Source: Eulemur rufifrons
Lineage: Eukaryota > Chordata > Mammalia > Primates > Lemuridae
Length of the DNA stretch: 64,000 nt
Assembly: GCF_041146395.1 (NCBI RefSeq)
Contig: NC_090989.1
Span: 122,635,501-122,699,500, forward strand
Reading direction: 5' to 3'
The position numbers and the translations under genes were made by a program. Positions within the stretch are counted from its first letter, which is position 1, and the number at the start of each line of letters is the position of its first letter. Below the pieces are notes generated by a model, which saw nothing but the letters and a program-made list of their open reading frames with translations, was not told where the DNA came from and made no database searches. Below are positions 48,706 through 61,340 of the stretch, piece after piece.

Positions 48706-49228
48706 AAAGATTATTTACCCATTTAAGGGGTTTTTGGAAGAGGAATTGGGTCTCACAATTAGAGGTTTGTAAAAAGGGCCTGACAATCAGATTGGCTCTC
48801 ACCTATAGGTCTTTTCCTATAACTGTGAGTGGAGTTAAAGCTGAGGTAAGAGGAAGCTATCTGGAACTTTTGGATAAGCAACAATGAATCATTGTTGGGC
48901 CTCCAAGGGACTGTGAGAGCCTTTGTCTAGGAAGTGAGGCTATCCAATGGGCAATTACAGTACAGTCAGGAAGATAAGAAAAGCTCCACTAAATTAAAAC
49001 ATAGCACCTGTGGTCATGAGGGACTCATCAACCTACCTGTGATCTTACACTTGCCTCATCCACTCTGAGATTTCAAGCTTCAGTCCTGCCTTCTGGGACA
49101 GGATACAGATGTGTGAACTTCCATGGGAGCAAACCAAGCAAGAAGGGCCCTGCCACACATACACTTTCTAATCCTAACACCAGGCAGCAAGCAGGACTTC
49201 TTCAGGAAGTGAACTCACACAATCAAAA
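48706..49228. other. Unclassified sequence
   Basis: No gene or repeat recognised. Confidence 0.3.
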
Positions 49229-49239
49229 GATCTGTGCCA

Positions 49240-49546
49240 CTGGATATCAGACTGAGGTGGGGGGTGGGGGAAGGGGATGGGTGTATGCCTACATGATGAG
49301 TGCGTTGCGCACCGTCTGGGGAATGGTCATGTTTGAAGGTGCTGACTCGGGGAGAGGGGAGTGGGAGGAGGGGACGGGTGTATACCTACATGATGAGTGT
49401 AGTGCACACTGTCTGGGGAATGGGCACGCTTGGAGTTCTGACTCGGGGGGATAGGCGGTACATGGGCAACGTATGTAACCTGAACTCTTGTACCCCCATA
49501 ATAAGCTGAAATTAAAAAAAAAAAAAAGGGGAAAGAAAAAAAATAT
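49240..49546 (+). mobile_element. Young L1 3'-end insertion with 97-bp tandem duplication
   Basis: TSD atctgtgcca is exact (49230-49239 and 49547-49556). The unit 'gggtgtatgcctacatgatgag...gtctggggaatgg...gctgactcgggg' (from 49279) is repeated as 'gggtgtatacctacatgatgag...gtctggggaatgg...ttctgactcggg' (from 49376), a period of 97 bp. The tail is 'gtaacctgaactcttgtacccccataataagctgaaatt' plus A-rich sequence. The other three copies have a single unit. Confidence 0.8.
49259..49281 (+). other. Predicted G-quadruplex motif in L1 3' UTR
   Basis: G-runs of 6, 5, 4 and 3 with loops T, AA and AT, lying 5' of the first tandem unit. The corresponding position of the other copies is also purine/G-rich. 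Confidence 0.6.
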
Positions 49547-49974
49547 ATCTGTGCCAAATCAGAATAACTTTTCCTGTCTCTAATGGCTCCAAACTTGCGT
49601 AAGAAGGGATGACTGTCGAAATGCCTATGGTTACAAGACTCTTAGAAACACATAAGTATTTCTTTTCTAGGCCTCCGTATATAAAAATCTGGGCTGTCAG
49701 TTATTCTGGATTCTGATCATGCACATAAAAATTTAAAATATCTTAATTGCCAAATGCATATTTTACAAATTACAGTAAACGGTCAGCCTTCCTGAAAGGT
49801 TTTCGTGTCTGGATTGTTAAATAAATAGAATGTAATGACATTCTCAGGATTAAAAATGAACTGAGTAAAATAAAATGTTGCACAAAAGAGCTTGAATCAG
49901 CTATAACTGGTTAGACTAGGATGGGGGAGGAGGCATTATTAGAGCTTTCTGTATTGAAGGAGTTGTGTATCAGC
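49547..49974. other. Unclassified sequence
   Basis: No gene or repeat recognised. Confidence 0.3.
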
Positions 49975-50110
49975 ACTATCCAATATGGTAGCAACTTGCC
50001 ACATGTGTAGCAAAATATGGCTAGTATGACCAAGACACTGAATTTTCAATTTTAGTTGATTTTAATTTAAATATAAGTAGCCACCTGTGCCTAGTGGCTA
50101 CCATTTGGAA
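49975..50110 (+). repeat. hAT-Charlie-type short element
   Basis: 'cagcactatccaatatggtagcaacttgccacatg', 'gaattttcaattttagttgattttaatttaaat', 'agccacctgtgcctagtggctacc'. Same family as 63073. Confidence 0.65.
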
Positions 50111-50399
50111 GCTGCAGAAGGATCAAAGGTTGGGTTAAATCTGAGGTAACACGGTGATGTCTTGTGCGCAACATTTCAGAATTAACACAAGTTATTAACT
50201 TATCATTTGTCTTCTCAAAATGCAGGGATAAAATCAGAATATACAACCGACTCCCCCCAAACATACAAAAGAAAACTGGTTATCTGAGCTTTCTGATTAG
50301 CTTAGATTTCAGATAAAGACGCATTTGCCATGTATTTAGCTGTCAAAAAAATTACATGGGTCATAGAATTCTGGAATTTGAGGAGACTTTATAGATTAT

Positions 50400-50570
50400 T
50401 CAGGGTGTCCAAAACTATACTGTTTGGAAACATTTGTGGATATTTAGGGTTGTCATAAAAACAAGGAGGTGCTACTGGTCAGAGACCAGAGATTTTAAAT
50501 GTCCTGCAATGTGTAGAACAGTCACACATGAAAGAATTGTCCTGCCTCGATGCCAACCTGTCTTCCATTG
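50400..50570 (+). repeat. MER20-type hAT element
   Basis: 'gaaacatttgtggatatttagggttgtcataaaaacaaggaggtgctactgg', 'aaatgtcctgcaatgtgtagaacag' and 'aagaattgtcctgcc' follow the MER20 order. Confidence 0.65.
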
Positions 50571-50889
50571 AAAATGCTTTCTGTCCAACTATTTATTTTA
50601 AAAATTAAAAATTTGTCCCAGGAGATTAAGTGACCCGCCCTAGATCTCATAGCTAGTAGAGTTGCTATTTACACCCACTTCAAATGGTATCTACAGCAAA
50701 ATGTGTTTATGCTGTCGCTCCCTAAGCTGCTCTAGATTTTTCTGAGAAGTGAATACATAGCAAAATAAAATTAAAATGTTTTCATACAGTTTACCATCCT
50801 TAAACTCAGAGTAAAATTCAAAGAAAAAAATCTCCTTCTGGGGGCTTGTGATGCCCCCACAGACTGGCACCTGAGATATGTAGAGCTCT

Positions 50890-51003
50890 CTGCGCCCCCT
50901 TAGCTACAATGCAGAGTTGAGTATCGTGACAGCGACTGTTTGACTTGCAAAGCCTAAAATAGTTACTACATGGCCCTTTAAGAAAAAGTTTACCAGCCTA
51001 TGA
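50890..51003 (-). repeat. hAT-Charlie-type fragment
   Basis: Minus-strand fragment of the same family as 21020: 'tacaatgcagagttgagtatcgtgacagcgactg', 'gcaaagcctaaaatagttactacatggccctttaagaaaaagtttacc'. Confidence 0.6.
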
Positions 51004-51153
51004 CATCAATTATTACAATACTTTATAGTTAGTGTGATGATTGAGGTAAGTATCAAGGGCTTTGGGGGAACTGAGGTGTTAGTGACTAGAGGAACAAAGG
51101 AAAGCATCCCAGGAAAGTGGATATTGCAAGATAAACAGTTGGAGAATAAGGTG

Positions 51154-51561
51154 TGTTATAGGCTGAATCACGTCCCCCTGCCAAATTCATATGCTGAAGT
51201 CTAACTCTCAGTACCTCAAAATGTGACTGTATTTGGAGATAGGGCCAATAAAGAGGTGATTAATGTAAAATGAGGCTAGTAGTGTAGGCCATAATCCCAT
51301 CAGACTGGTGTCTGTATAAGAAGGGAAGTATTAGGACACACAGAGGGACACGGGGGTGCACGTGCACAGAGGGATGAACTTGTGAAGGTGGCAACAAGAG
51401 GGCAGCCATCTGCAAGCCAAGGGGAAAGGCCTCAGAGGAAACCAACTCTGCTAGCACCTTGATCTTAGACTTCCAGCTTCAGAACAGTGAGGAACAGATT
51501 TCTGTTGTTTAAGCCTCTCTGTCTGCGACATTTGTTATTGCAGCCCTAGCAGACTAACACA
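51154..51561 (+). repeat. MLT1-type (MaLR) solo LTR
   Basis: TGTTATAGGCTGAATCACG start and GACTAACACA end. The interior has 'gtgactgtatttggagatagggcc', 'gcagccatctgcaagccaaggggaaaggcctcagaggaaacc', 'ccttgatcttagacttccagc' and 'tttctgttgtttaagcc'. A whole LTR with no internal region. Confidence 0.85.
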
Positions 51562-52635
51562 GGGTAGAAGATAATGATATTAATGCTTTAGATCAGGGAA
51601 ATCAAAATGGCTGGAGCCCTGGGGACATGAAGAGCTATGGCATTTGCAGCAAATGGTGAAAATGTGCCACTGGAGAATTGTATGTGGTAGGGGGGAAAAG
51701 ATAAGATGGAAGAGGGACTATAAATGCTAAAGCATTCATTTAATACCCTGCGCAGAGAACGAGCTTCTAGTATTTGGTTTGTAGAACAGTAATTCTGATG
51801 GTAGGTGAAAGAACAGTACCAGGAAGACCAGCAGGGAAGCTTGAAATTTATGAGTAACAGATGAGGAGAACCTGAACTAAGGTACTGCCCAAGTGGTGCA
51901 AAAGGGTGAGTGGATTTAAGAGACATTTCTGAGGAAAAATATTTGTGGGCCAGTTGGAGGGGAAGGAAACGGGATGGCAAAACTCTGTCTGCATTAAAAC
52001 CCAATCTCCACAAGTTTGAATCTGATTCTGAATCCAACTATACACTCATTCATTCCTTGCCCAGAAATTACAGGAAATGCTATTTTAAAGGGCCAAATAA
52101 ACTGTGTGTAAGCTTTAAGATGAATAAAAAAATACAAAATGACTTAATTTGAAAGAATTTATGGATAGAGAAAATCAGCTCTCATAAATTAGAGAAGAGA
52201 AAGAGATGGATGGAATGGATAGTTGAAATTAGAATAATAAAAGGTAGTTTATCGATACTAGTATTTGGAAGTTTTGGAATGATAGGTATTTGGGCTTTAC
52301 CAAGCAAACAGATGGTAGCCTTAAAAATGAGCTCTGCTTTTGTGAGGATGGGTTAGAAATGTATTACTTTAATATAAAGTTTGAACTGATGCCAGAGTTT
52401 TAAATAATAACAGCATTGTTGCACAAAATATGGGTGTTTTTATCCTGCATTCAAACATTTGCTCTTAGTTATGTGATGTTTTTTGAAATTGATACCCTAA
52501 TTATGCAGATGTTCGTTCCTCTGTGAAATGTAGCCAAAGAAGAACCAGCCCAGCCACATCCCATGCCTGAAGACACCCTCCTTTGCAGAGGCTTTATTTG
52601 AAGGCCTTTAGTTCCACTGGGATTAAAAATAGAAA
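51562..52635. other. Unclassified, partly L2-like sequence
   Basis: 51700-52000 has loosely L2-like wording. The longest frame of the window (149 codons, 51588-52037, minus) lies here without any domain. Confidence 0.35.
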
Positions 52636-52639
52636 AACA

Positions 52640-52935
52640 TCAGTAGTTTAAAGCAACAAAAATTTGTTTGTTGATTATGCTACACATCCATTGTGAGTTG
52701 TCCATCAGAGATTCAGGCTCCTGGAGAAGCCCTAATCTTTGAAGTTGCCAGTTGTCATTGCAGAGGAAAAAATGATGTGGGAAAACACACTCAGACTCTT
52801 AAAGTTTCTACTCAGAAAGATTACAAATCATTGGCTAAAGCAAGCCACATGGCCACATTTATCTTCCAGGAGGTGGAAAATAAAATCCTACCATGTGCCC
52901 AGAAGAAAAGAATGCAGGAACATCTATGAGATAGG
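52640..52935 (+). repeat. Ancient dispersed repeat, family unresolved
   Basis: 'cagtagtttaaagcaacaaaaatttgtttgtt' at the left, 'ggctaaagcaagccacatggcc' and 'aaaataaaatcctaccatgtgccc' at the right. The arrangement recurs in part at 57040-57360. Confidence 0.4.
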
Positions 52936-53154
52936 ACATTTGGGGAAAGTTTTAATGAATACCTAGGGCAAAATATGGCTCAGGTCTTCAAAGCATGACT
53001 AGTAACCTCTACTTTGTATTTTTATGTGCAATGGAACTTAGGAAATTTTGCAAGAACCCTATTTTAAGTATTTCATGACATTTTAAAAGGTATGCAAGTT
53101 CTTTTTTTAACCATTTATTTATAATCTTAAAGAAAGTAGTAATACCCAAGGATT

Positions 53155-53400
53155 ATACTACTACTAGTAATAGGTAACATCTATTGAATACTGACTTTAT
53201 GCTAGGCACTATTCTAAGTACTTTGCTTGTATTAACTATTTTATACTCACAACACCCTTTTAAAGAAGCCACAATTATTATCCCTACTTTACAGATAAGT
53301 AATCTGAGGTATAGGGAGGTTAAGTGATTGTGCCAAAGTCATATAGCTAGTAAGTAGCAAAGTTAGAAATACCAAACCAAGCAAAATATTGCCAGAGTAT
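53155..53400 (+). repeat. MIR SINE, well preserved
   Basis: 'ggtaacatctattgaatactgactttatgctaggcactattctaagtac', 'actcacaacacccttttaaagaagcc', 'ctttacagataagtaatctgaggtatagggaggttaag', 'catatagctagtaagtagcaaag'. Confidence 0.75.
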
Positions 53401-56400
53401 GACTGCTTAATCACTTACTATTTGCATAATTAATAACAACAAATAAAACTAAATACACATTTAATTGAAGGAGAATTTTAGTAGAGGGTAAAGGAAACCA
53501 AATTATAATGATTTAATATTTCATTTTCATTGCTATCGACATTGCAATATTCATATGTTTTTAATAATTATAGATGTTTTTACTGAATTGTTACATCATC
53601 TTTATCCATGTCGTAATCAGGAACTAGATATTTTTAAAATGTCTCCCTTTTCCTAAATGAACTATTTTATATTCCCAGAACCAAAGGCATTTGGTATTTT
53701 ATGTGAAATTTACCTTATTGATTATAAGGGTCTACTACCAAGTAAGTAGAAACAATTTCTACATCGTTCATAGATGGCAAAATTTTAGAGACCCCTGTCC
53801 TCCAAAACTCCCTTGTAACATGCCCATACTTTGGGATTCTGATGGGATTCAGTCTTCCTGGGAAGGAGAATAAATTCCTTTTCAAGACATTGATTATGCA
53901 AATGGTCACCAGGACTACCCCTCAACAATCATGAGACTCTGGAATTCAGAGGGCACTTAGCTTTACCTAAGAACAGTTTCTTGTAACTACCTTCCCTTTT
54001 AACACTCTAAATTATATAGGCCACTCTTCCAATAGCCATTTTGACAATCTATCTACTAGGAACCATTAATTGGGCAGATTTCCAGTTTTAAGTAAAAGGA
54101 AATCATATTATATCATCATAATCAATCTTTAATTATTCATATTAACAGATGGGAATAAAGTGTGAATTATCACAAGCAGCAGATAATTCCAATTTTATTT
54201 TTGCAATTAAGCCAGTTTATTTGCTTTGTAGATTCCCAAGATCTCTTCCCCATTATTATACCACAGGATTCTAGGTTATCAGATAAGTTGGAAGAAAGAG
54301 CGAGAAATAGAAAAGGAGAGATGAGTTTTGACTATCAGTAAATGTGGGAGTGGATGCATCTTAAAATCAAACATAAATGATTTTTGGATAATCCATTTGT
54401 TGCTCTCTTTATATGGATAACCAAACAATTACTACAACCAGCTTTGTAATGCAGTTATACACCAAGACACGTACACGCACAGACACCCACACAGACACCA
54501 AGCACACAAATGCTTCTCTTTATTTTTGGTTCTCTATTAGTACAATTTAGAAAAAGATAAGAAACAAGAGGAAATGCTACCTCCTATTACAAAAAGAAGA
54601 ATTCTACCTTAGCCTGGGTTCACTGCAAAGAAGAATCTAAGGCAAAACTTCCTTGCAGGTGGATTATTTTGGAATATGGTTCCCAGGGAGCAAGGTCAGG
54701 GAAAGCAAAACAGGAAGACGGCAAAGCCAATACAAGGATGTGTTATTAAGTTGGCCACTTCTATGAGCAGCCAGGACGTTTCAAGGAGCCTTATGAACTG
54801 CATCTCAGTAGTGCCCATTCTAGGGACAAGAGACAGAAGCATTTATCAATCTGCTTCTTTTTCCCTTTGGTCAAGAGTGGGTCATGTGAAGCTTTACTCC
54901 CTGAATTTCTAGAAATTGCATATCTGTAAGTTCAGGGAAGAATTCTATGCTGTGACATCGGAGGAGTCATAAGGCAAGAAACTACAGGTATAATGGCCAT
55001 GGCATAAGCCCACAGCAAGTCTCAATCTAATCGCACCTACAGAAAGCAGACTAAAGTTTACAGGAACTAGTAGCTTGAGTAAGTGGTAGACCTGAGAAAA
55101 TTTTAAAGTAAGGCACAAGCATTGTTCAATATAAATAAATAAGGTTGTAGGATTTGAAATCAAGAGATTCACTTTCAACGCAACTGTTAGGAATGCATCT
55201 TTTGTCAAAATGCCATGCATCTGCCCATGAACATGCTCCCATCATCAAAGTGTTCACTAAAGAGGGGAAAAGAATTTCCTCTGTATTGGTCCTGCCACCA
55301 GAGGGAAATGTAGCAGCTGTCATCTAAGAAAAACCTTTAGCATCTGAGAGTAAGGAAGACAGATGGCATATTCCTGAAGTATGATTTGATTGTTTGGTGG
55401 GGAATTCAAAGACAGTATCTTAGGTTCAATAAATACAAAATCAAGCATGGCTAAAAATATTCAGCAGCAAACTAAAAAAAGAATTAAAAAGCTCTTGAGT
55501 AATCATTGTTTTTCATAAAAAGCGACTAAGAGTCTCCAGGTCAAACCATTCTCAAGGCTTGCAGAAAGACTCCCTGGGTTTGGCTTAAAATGATCCATGG
55601 ACATCATATTTATGTGCTTAGCCCATAAGAGAAGTGCAAAATTAGGCAACATACTCTATGTAAAAATGAGAATTTCTCTTAATAAGACAAAATCCATCTA
55701 AGACCTCAATGTACAGACCAAAGGTATGACAAAAAGAAAGTTAAAAAAAGTAAATCCTTTAATTTATTCATTTGATCCTTGTTAGTCTTGAGATAAGCCA
55801 TGACTCTGTGGGTGAGACACTTAGAAGAATTAGGCTATGGTGTCCAGGAAAGCAAGGCAGTAACTGGCAGACCTAAGAGAAAGGATTGCATTTCTCATAG
55901 GGTTTTCATGGGAAATTGAGGTTATACTTTGAGCTTATTTCCCTGCAGACAAGTATTTTATGTATCATCATCTACAAAGTGGAAGGAGCTCCCCTCGTTG
56001 ACCCACCAACTTGAACCAAGAGAGTCCACATCAAGGGTGTCTATACTCCTCAACAGGCCTACCACACACTGGATACCACTGGATTCTCTACCAAGTGTGT
56101 CAGCAAATGCCAGTGTCAGGCTAGTAGGCAGAACTTCCAGGGAGAACATACTTTATAAATGCTAATGTAATTATCTTGAAAATTTTAGCCTGAGTTTTAA
56201 AAGATTTATTCTCATTGTCACTTATGTTCACCATTAAGACTAAACCATGAGGCTTAAAGCCTTGGGGAAGGAGGCAGAGCCACCTACAACAAAGATGTCT
56301 GCAGATGAACAAGAAGAAGGGAGGCACTTACAGTAAGTCCCCACCAGAGAGAAAGGACAGGTCATACCCTACCTGGAGGGGAAATAAAGATTGAGAAGGA

Positions 56401-57035
56401 AGGGTTTGTTTGGTCCCGTAAAGGCCCTGTACTCCCCTCTCTCTGCTTCTTAGTGCAGGCAGTGGGAGTGGACAGCGAATGGACAGCGATGCAAGATAGA
56501 GAGGAGGCAATAGAAAGGTGATTTAGACATGCCTGTAGGCCGATCTGGGGACAAAATACTGTAGCTGAGGGTAAAGACTAGCAGGGCTGTACGGTGCTGC
56601 CATGCAAAGGTAACCATAGCAGAGTCTGGGCCATGGGGTGGACACACTGGGCAAGGATACTGGATGGGGCATAGCTGAGTCCTGAGAGCTGAGGACCTGC
56701 AAAGCCTAGGAGGACCTAGGTAGGACTGAGTCAGCAGCAGTCCTGGCTGTAAACTTCTGCAGTTGACGTCAGCAGGGTAGCCAGGGACCAAAAGAGCATA
56801 AAGCTCTCTTCTCCCTCTGTCACAAGGACAAATGAGCTATCCCCTCTACCTAGATACCATGTTGGCTGGGGAAGAAACTGAGAGAGCTTGAGTATATATT
56901 TAAAACAAGACTGATACCACTAATTGCCACATTTTAAGTTTCCTTGTCAGCCTCTAACAAGATGCAGACTTGACAACAAAATGAAATAAGTTATAAAAAA
57001 TAATAGTACAGTATTTGCACATCTAAGTTGTGTCA
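53401..57035. other. Unclassified sequence, long repeat-poor stretch
   Basis: About 3.6 kb in which I see no clear interspersed repeat. 54000-54250 is AT-rich with many TAAT/ATTA words. 54460-54515 is CA-rich low complexity. Short frames (60-113 codons) on both strands have no domain. If the window contains a conserved regulatory region, this is one of the few places where repeats do not already account for the sequence. Confidence 0.35.
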
Positions 57036-57039
57036 TTCA

Positions 57040-57360
57040 GGATAAGTTAGGTTATGATGAGGCAATAAACTACTTCAAAATCTCAGTAGCTCAATACAAT
57101 CAGTTATTTCTTACTCATGGAACACGTCCATTTCACATCAGCAGGAATATGGGTGGGGACTGTCTACTCCACGTTGTCTTCCCTCTAGCACCCAGACTAG
57201 AGGAGTCTCCATCCTCTGAAACATCTCAGGTTCAGAGAGCAGAGGAAAAAGAAGCAATGAGTCATACACTAGTAATTACATACTTTGGTTCACATGTCAC
57301 ATCTGCCCACAGCCCGTGGGCCAGACTAGTTACATGCCCCATCCAAGCAGAAGATTGAAA
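57040..57360 (+). repeat. Ancient dispersed repeat, family unresolved
   Basis: 'caggataagttaggttatgatgaggcaataaactacttcaaaatctcagtagctc' at the left and 'gggccagactagttacatgcccc' near the right, a familiar medium-reiteration pattern. Confidence 0.45.
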
Positions 57361-58930
57361 GGACAAGAGTAACCTCCCATGAGCCAGGATGAGAGGTGAG
57401 CAGGATAGAATGAGAATTTTAAGTCTCTACCACATAAGGCAGAGATTTAGCTTACTGCTTAAATCATTATTATCCTGTTTGAAAGTTTGAATTAAACAAA
57501 ATTTGCACAAGTTTACCCCCACCCACACCCAGGTCATCTTTTCTTTCTTTAACTTATCTCGACTGGTCTAGACTTCATCCCTGAGCCAACCTGCCTCTGT
57601 TACCTTCCATCCAGACCACAGTGCCTCCATGAGGCTACCCATTCCTAGGAAAACTAACCACTCTGGCCTTGGTTCCCTCACTTTCCCTTAAGTGCCATAT
57701 ACACTCCAGCCTTTTCCAAGTCAGCCTGGACCCTACAACGCTCTCACAGCACCCACAGTTCCCTTGGATGCCTCTGCTTCTGCAGCCACCCATACAGCCA
57801 AACCCCAACACTTCTAAGAACTTGACAGTCCAACGTTCTAAGTCCAACATTCCAATATTCAAAGGCTGATTAAAATAAAACCAATCAACAAAGTTCTGCC
57901 TTAACTGGGTGATACTTTGAAAATTGCAAAAGCCTGATCCATCCAAACTGCATTAACAATTGAGAACACTCTTAATATTTTATGACCTAGGCACTCTTAA
58001 AAAAAAAACAAAAAACTTTTTTCCTGCTTTGTGTCATCTTGCTCAGAAGGGTTGATAGGGAGCTTAGAACTTGCTCTGGTGGGACTGTATATGGGCTAAT
58101 CCACAAAACATCACCCTGATGTTTGTTCCTGTAGCATATTCTCTACTTGGAAATTTGAAATCCTACCAGGTAACTCTCCGATTTTGTTCCACATGTTTGT
58201 GTTCACTTTGCCCTGACTCATCATAGCACCAAGGATTTTAATCATTTTCTTCTCAATATTTATCTAAAGGTTTTGAATCTTTTTAGTTTGTCCTATAACT
58301 GGGACTTCTAACCAATCACTTCTAAAAATGGGTCCATGGTACTGACTTTGTATGTGGGGAGAGACAAGCTTGTTCCCCTGGATCTAAATCTACAGCGATA
58401 AAGGGTGTGAGGTAGCCTGATTCTCTTTGTACATGTCTTGAGGGAGATTGGTAGAAGTTAAGCACAGGATCGGGTAGGGCAATTCACTGATCTCTGGTCA
58501 GGGAAGGGGATAGCTTCATAGGAAAGCATCTCTCTCCTCTTCTATGGGTGATGCCCACAGACTCCCAGAGGCCTTAAGTAATTGTTTGCAACTCCAGCAT
58601 ATGTCACCTCCTTGTGCCCTTCTGAGAAGCTTGCCATACAGCAACACTCTGTACAATGCCATCCTAATGAAACAGTTAGGCTGAGATACAGACAGACCTT
58701 TCCCCAAAGCAACATGCTCATGGTCTGCAGAGTAGGAAGCAAAGAAAAAAAGAACATTCCTGAAATCCATGATGAAAGTTCTTACCCCAATCTCGCAAAG
58801 GTGCTTATCTCCTCTCTACTTCTCAGGTCAAAGACTCTGCAAATCTAATAGCTTACGATCCTGATAGCCACAAATCTTTGGAAGATTGTATTTTTCCAAA
58901 GATGACTGCACTGATTTATATATCCTATCC
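57361..58930. other. Unclassified sequence
   Basis: No gene or repeat recognised. The 103-codon minus-strand frame at 57635-57946 overlaps a 66-codon plus-strand frame, neither with a domain. Confidence 0.35.
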
Positions 58931-58934
58931 CACA

Positions 58935-59440
58935 TGCTGCCCTTACAATGTGGCTGACACTCCTGCCCCTGAAATGTGAATCTATGTTGCTTCCACCAAA
59001 CCTGGGTGAGCTTGAAACTGCTCCTACCCACTGAGTGTGGCAGAAGTGATGCTATGTGAATTCTGAGGTTAGGTCATCTGAAGGATACAGCATCTGCCTG
59101 GCTCTCTCTTTGAGGACTCCCACCCTGGGAACCCAGCCACCATGTTGCAAGTAAGCCCAAACTGGCCCATGCAGGGAGACCACAGGGAGAAGTCCATGTG
59201 GGGAGGAACTGTGGCCCCATTTGGCACCTGCTGGCTGAGTGAGAGAGTGAGCCTTCAGATGACTCCAGCTCCCAGCCTTCCTGTCTCCTACCTGGTGCCG
59301 CAGACATCATGGAGCAGAACAAGCCATTCCTGCTGTGCACATTCCAAATTCATCACCCACAGAACTTCACAGCATAATAATTGTTTTATTCCACTAAATT
59401 TTAGGGTGATTTGTTATGCAGCTATAGTAATTGGAACAAA
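58935..59440 (+). repeat. MaLR/ERVL-type LTR-like repeat
   Basis: 'ccaaacctgggtgagcttgaaactgctcc', 'gtggcagaagtgatgctatgtgaattctgaggttaggtcatc', 'gggaacccagccaccatgttg', 'cagacatcatggagcagaacaagcc', then 'tgttttattccactaaattttagggtgatttgttatgcagctatagtaattggaaca'. A known mammalian LTR pattern. The 126-codon frame at 59142-59522 lies in it. Confidence 0.6.
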
Positions 59441-60055
59441 ACATTTCTGGGTATTTTATCTCTGGTTTCATTTTCATACTACTCTCAGACTGAATTTTTC
59501 AAACAACCTGAACATTATATGATCACATCTAGGGTAGGGGGAGGATTATTTCTGTCCATCCGCATTTCAGCAAAATAAGATTTTGTTTCTGCAGCTGTAA
59601 GATGAAGGCAGTTCTCAAGGTCACAGATTAAAACAGAACAGTCCAAATGTTTCTTCTTTTTACTTTTCATGAGAGAACAGACTTTTTTGAACTAAAACTC
59701 TGTTTCTCACATTGATAAGGCCCAAGAGCCCACAGAAGATATATTTGTTTTTATGCCTCCTTGGCTTCCTCTTAACTTCTAAAGAGTTGAAAAGAATGGA
59801 AAGCAGTTTCAAAAAGAGGCCAATTGTAACTTCAGTGCCCATTAATCTGTGAGGGATCCAGAACAAGCAGCCTGTAGGGCTGGTTTTCATCCCAAAGACA
59901 AAATAAGTAAGAACCTCTTTAGTAAGGAAAAGAGTGGGTGAAGAATCAGTTAGAAATGTCATGAAAATATTAAATAGTAATAAGAATAAACTCTCTCCAA
60001 TAACCTTTCCTAATTGAGTGAGAGTTTTCATCTTAAATAACATTCCATCAGTTCC
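59441..60055. other. Unclassified sequence
   Basis: No gene or repeat recognised. The 127-codon minus-strand frame at 59660-60043 has a Phe/Leu-rich composition but no domain or splice signs. Confidence 0.35.
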
Positions 60056-60059
60056 AAAG

Positions 60060-60720
60060 AGATTCTAACTAGGCTTCCCTTTTCTGGCTACACTCCCACA
60101 CCCTAGGTATGCTCATCTAGCCTTTAGCTTTGAATCTTTCCTCTTTTCTGACAACCCCCAAATTTGCATCTTAAGCCCAGACCTTGTCCCTAAACTCTAG
60201 GCTCATATATCCATTTGCCTACCCAACATCTTTACTTAATATCTGACAGACATCTCCAACTTAACTTGTCCAAAAAATAGACTCCTGATGTTCCTCCCCA
60301 AACCTGTTCCTCTTCCTGCCATCTCCATCTCAGTTGATGGCAATTCCAACTTTCCACTGGCTCAGGAGAAAGCCCCTGACATCTCCTTGACCTCTCTTTC
60401 ACAAACCACAGCCCATCCATCAGCAAATCCTATTGGCTCTAGTCTCAAATCATAGAATCCAACCACTTCTCATGACCTCCACCACTATCAATCTGGTCTA
60501 GGCCAAAATCACCCCTTGTCTAGATTGTTGCAGCAGCCTCCTAACTGGTTTCCCTGCTTCCATCCTTGCCTTGCTGTGGTCTGTTCTCAGCCCAGGAGTG
60601 AGAATATGAGTCAAATCATGTACTTCCTCTGCTCAGAATCCTCTAATAGCTTTGCATCTCATAATAAAAGCCAAAATCCCTAGAATCACATATACCACTG
60701 ACCCTGTGTACTGCTTAAGA
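60060..60720 (+). repeat. L2 3' region, long copy
   Basis: 'ctgacaacccccaaatttgcatcttaagcccagacc', 'ctgacagacatctccaacttaacttg', 'ttgcagcagcctcctaactggtttccctgcttcc', 'gtcaaatcatgtacttcctctgctcagaatcctctaatagctttgcatctc' are in L2 order across 0.65 kb. Confidence 0.7.
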
Positions 60721-60799
60721 AATCATACAAAGATCTCACTATTAAAGGCACCCAAATCAAAGCCAAAGTGACCTACTCAACCTAAAACATATATATTAA

Positions 60800-61198
<399 letters not shown>

Positions 61199-61340
61199 AA
61201 AAAACCAGAACAAGCAACTACTACATCAGATTTGCAGATATAAACAGAGAAACACAGGAAATATGCAAAAGCAAGGAATGTTGACACCTTGAAACAACAA
61301 TTGTCCAGCAATGGATCTCAATAAAAAGTATTCCTCATAA

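Noticed and set aside
49279..49475. CRISPR-like or satellite array
   Set aside because: Only two units of 97 bp, without spacers, inside an L1 3' UTR.
51588..52037. Longest open frame (149 codons, minus)
   Set aside because: No domain, low-complexity Ser/Pro/Leu composition, overlaps an equally plausible shifted frame, and lies in L2-like sequence.
59142..59522. 126-codon plus-strand frame
   Set aside because: Most of it lies in an LTR-like repeat.
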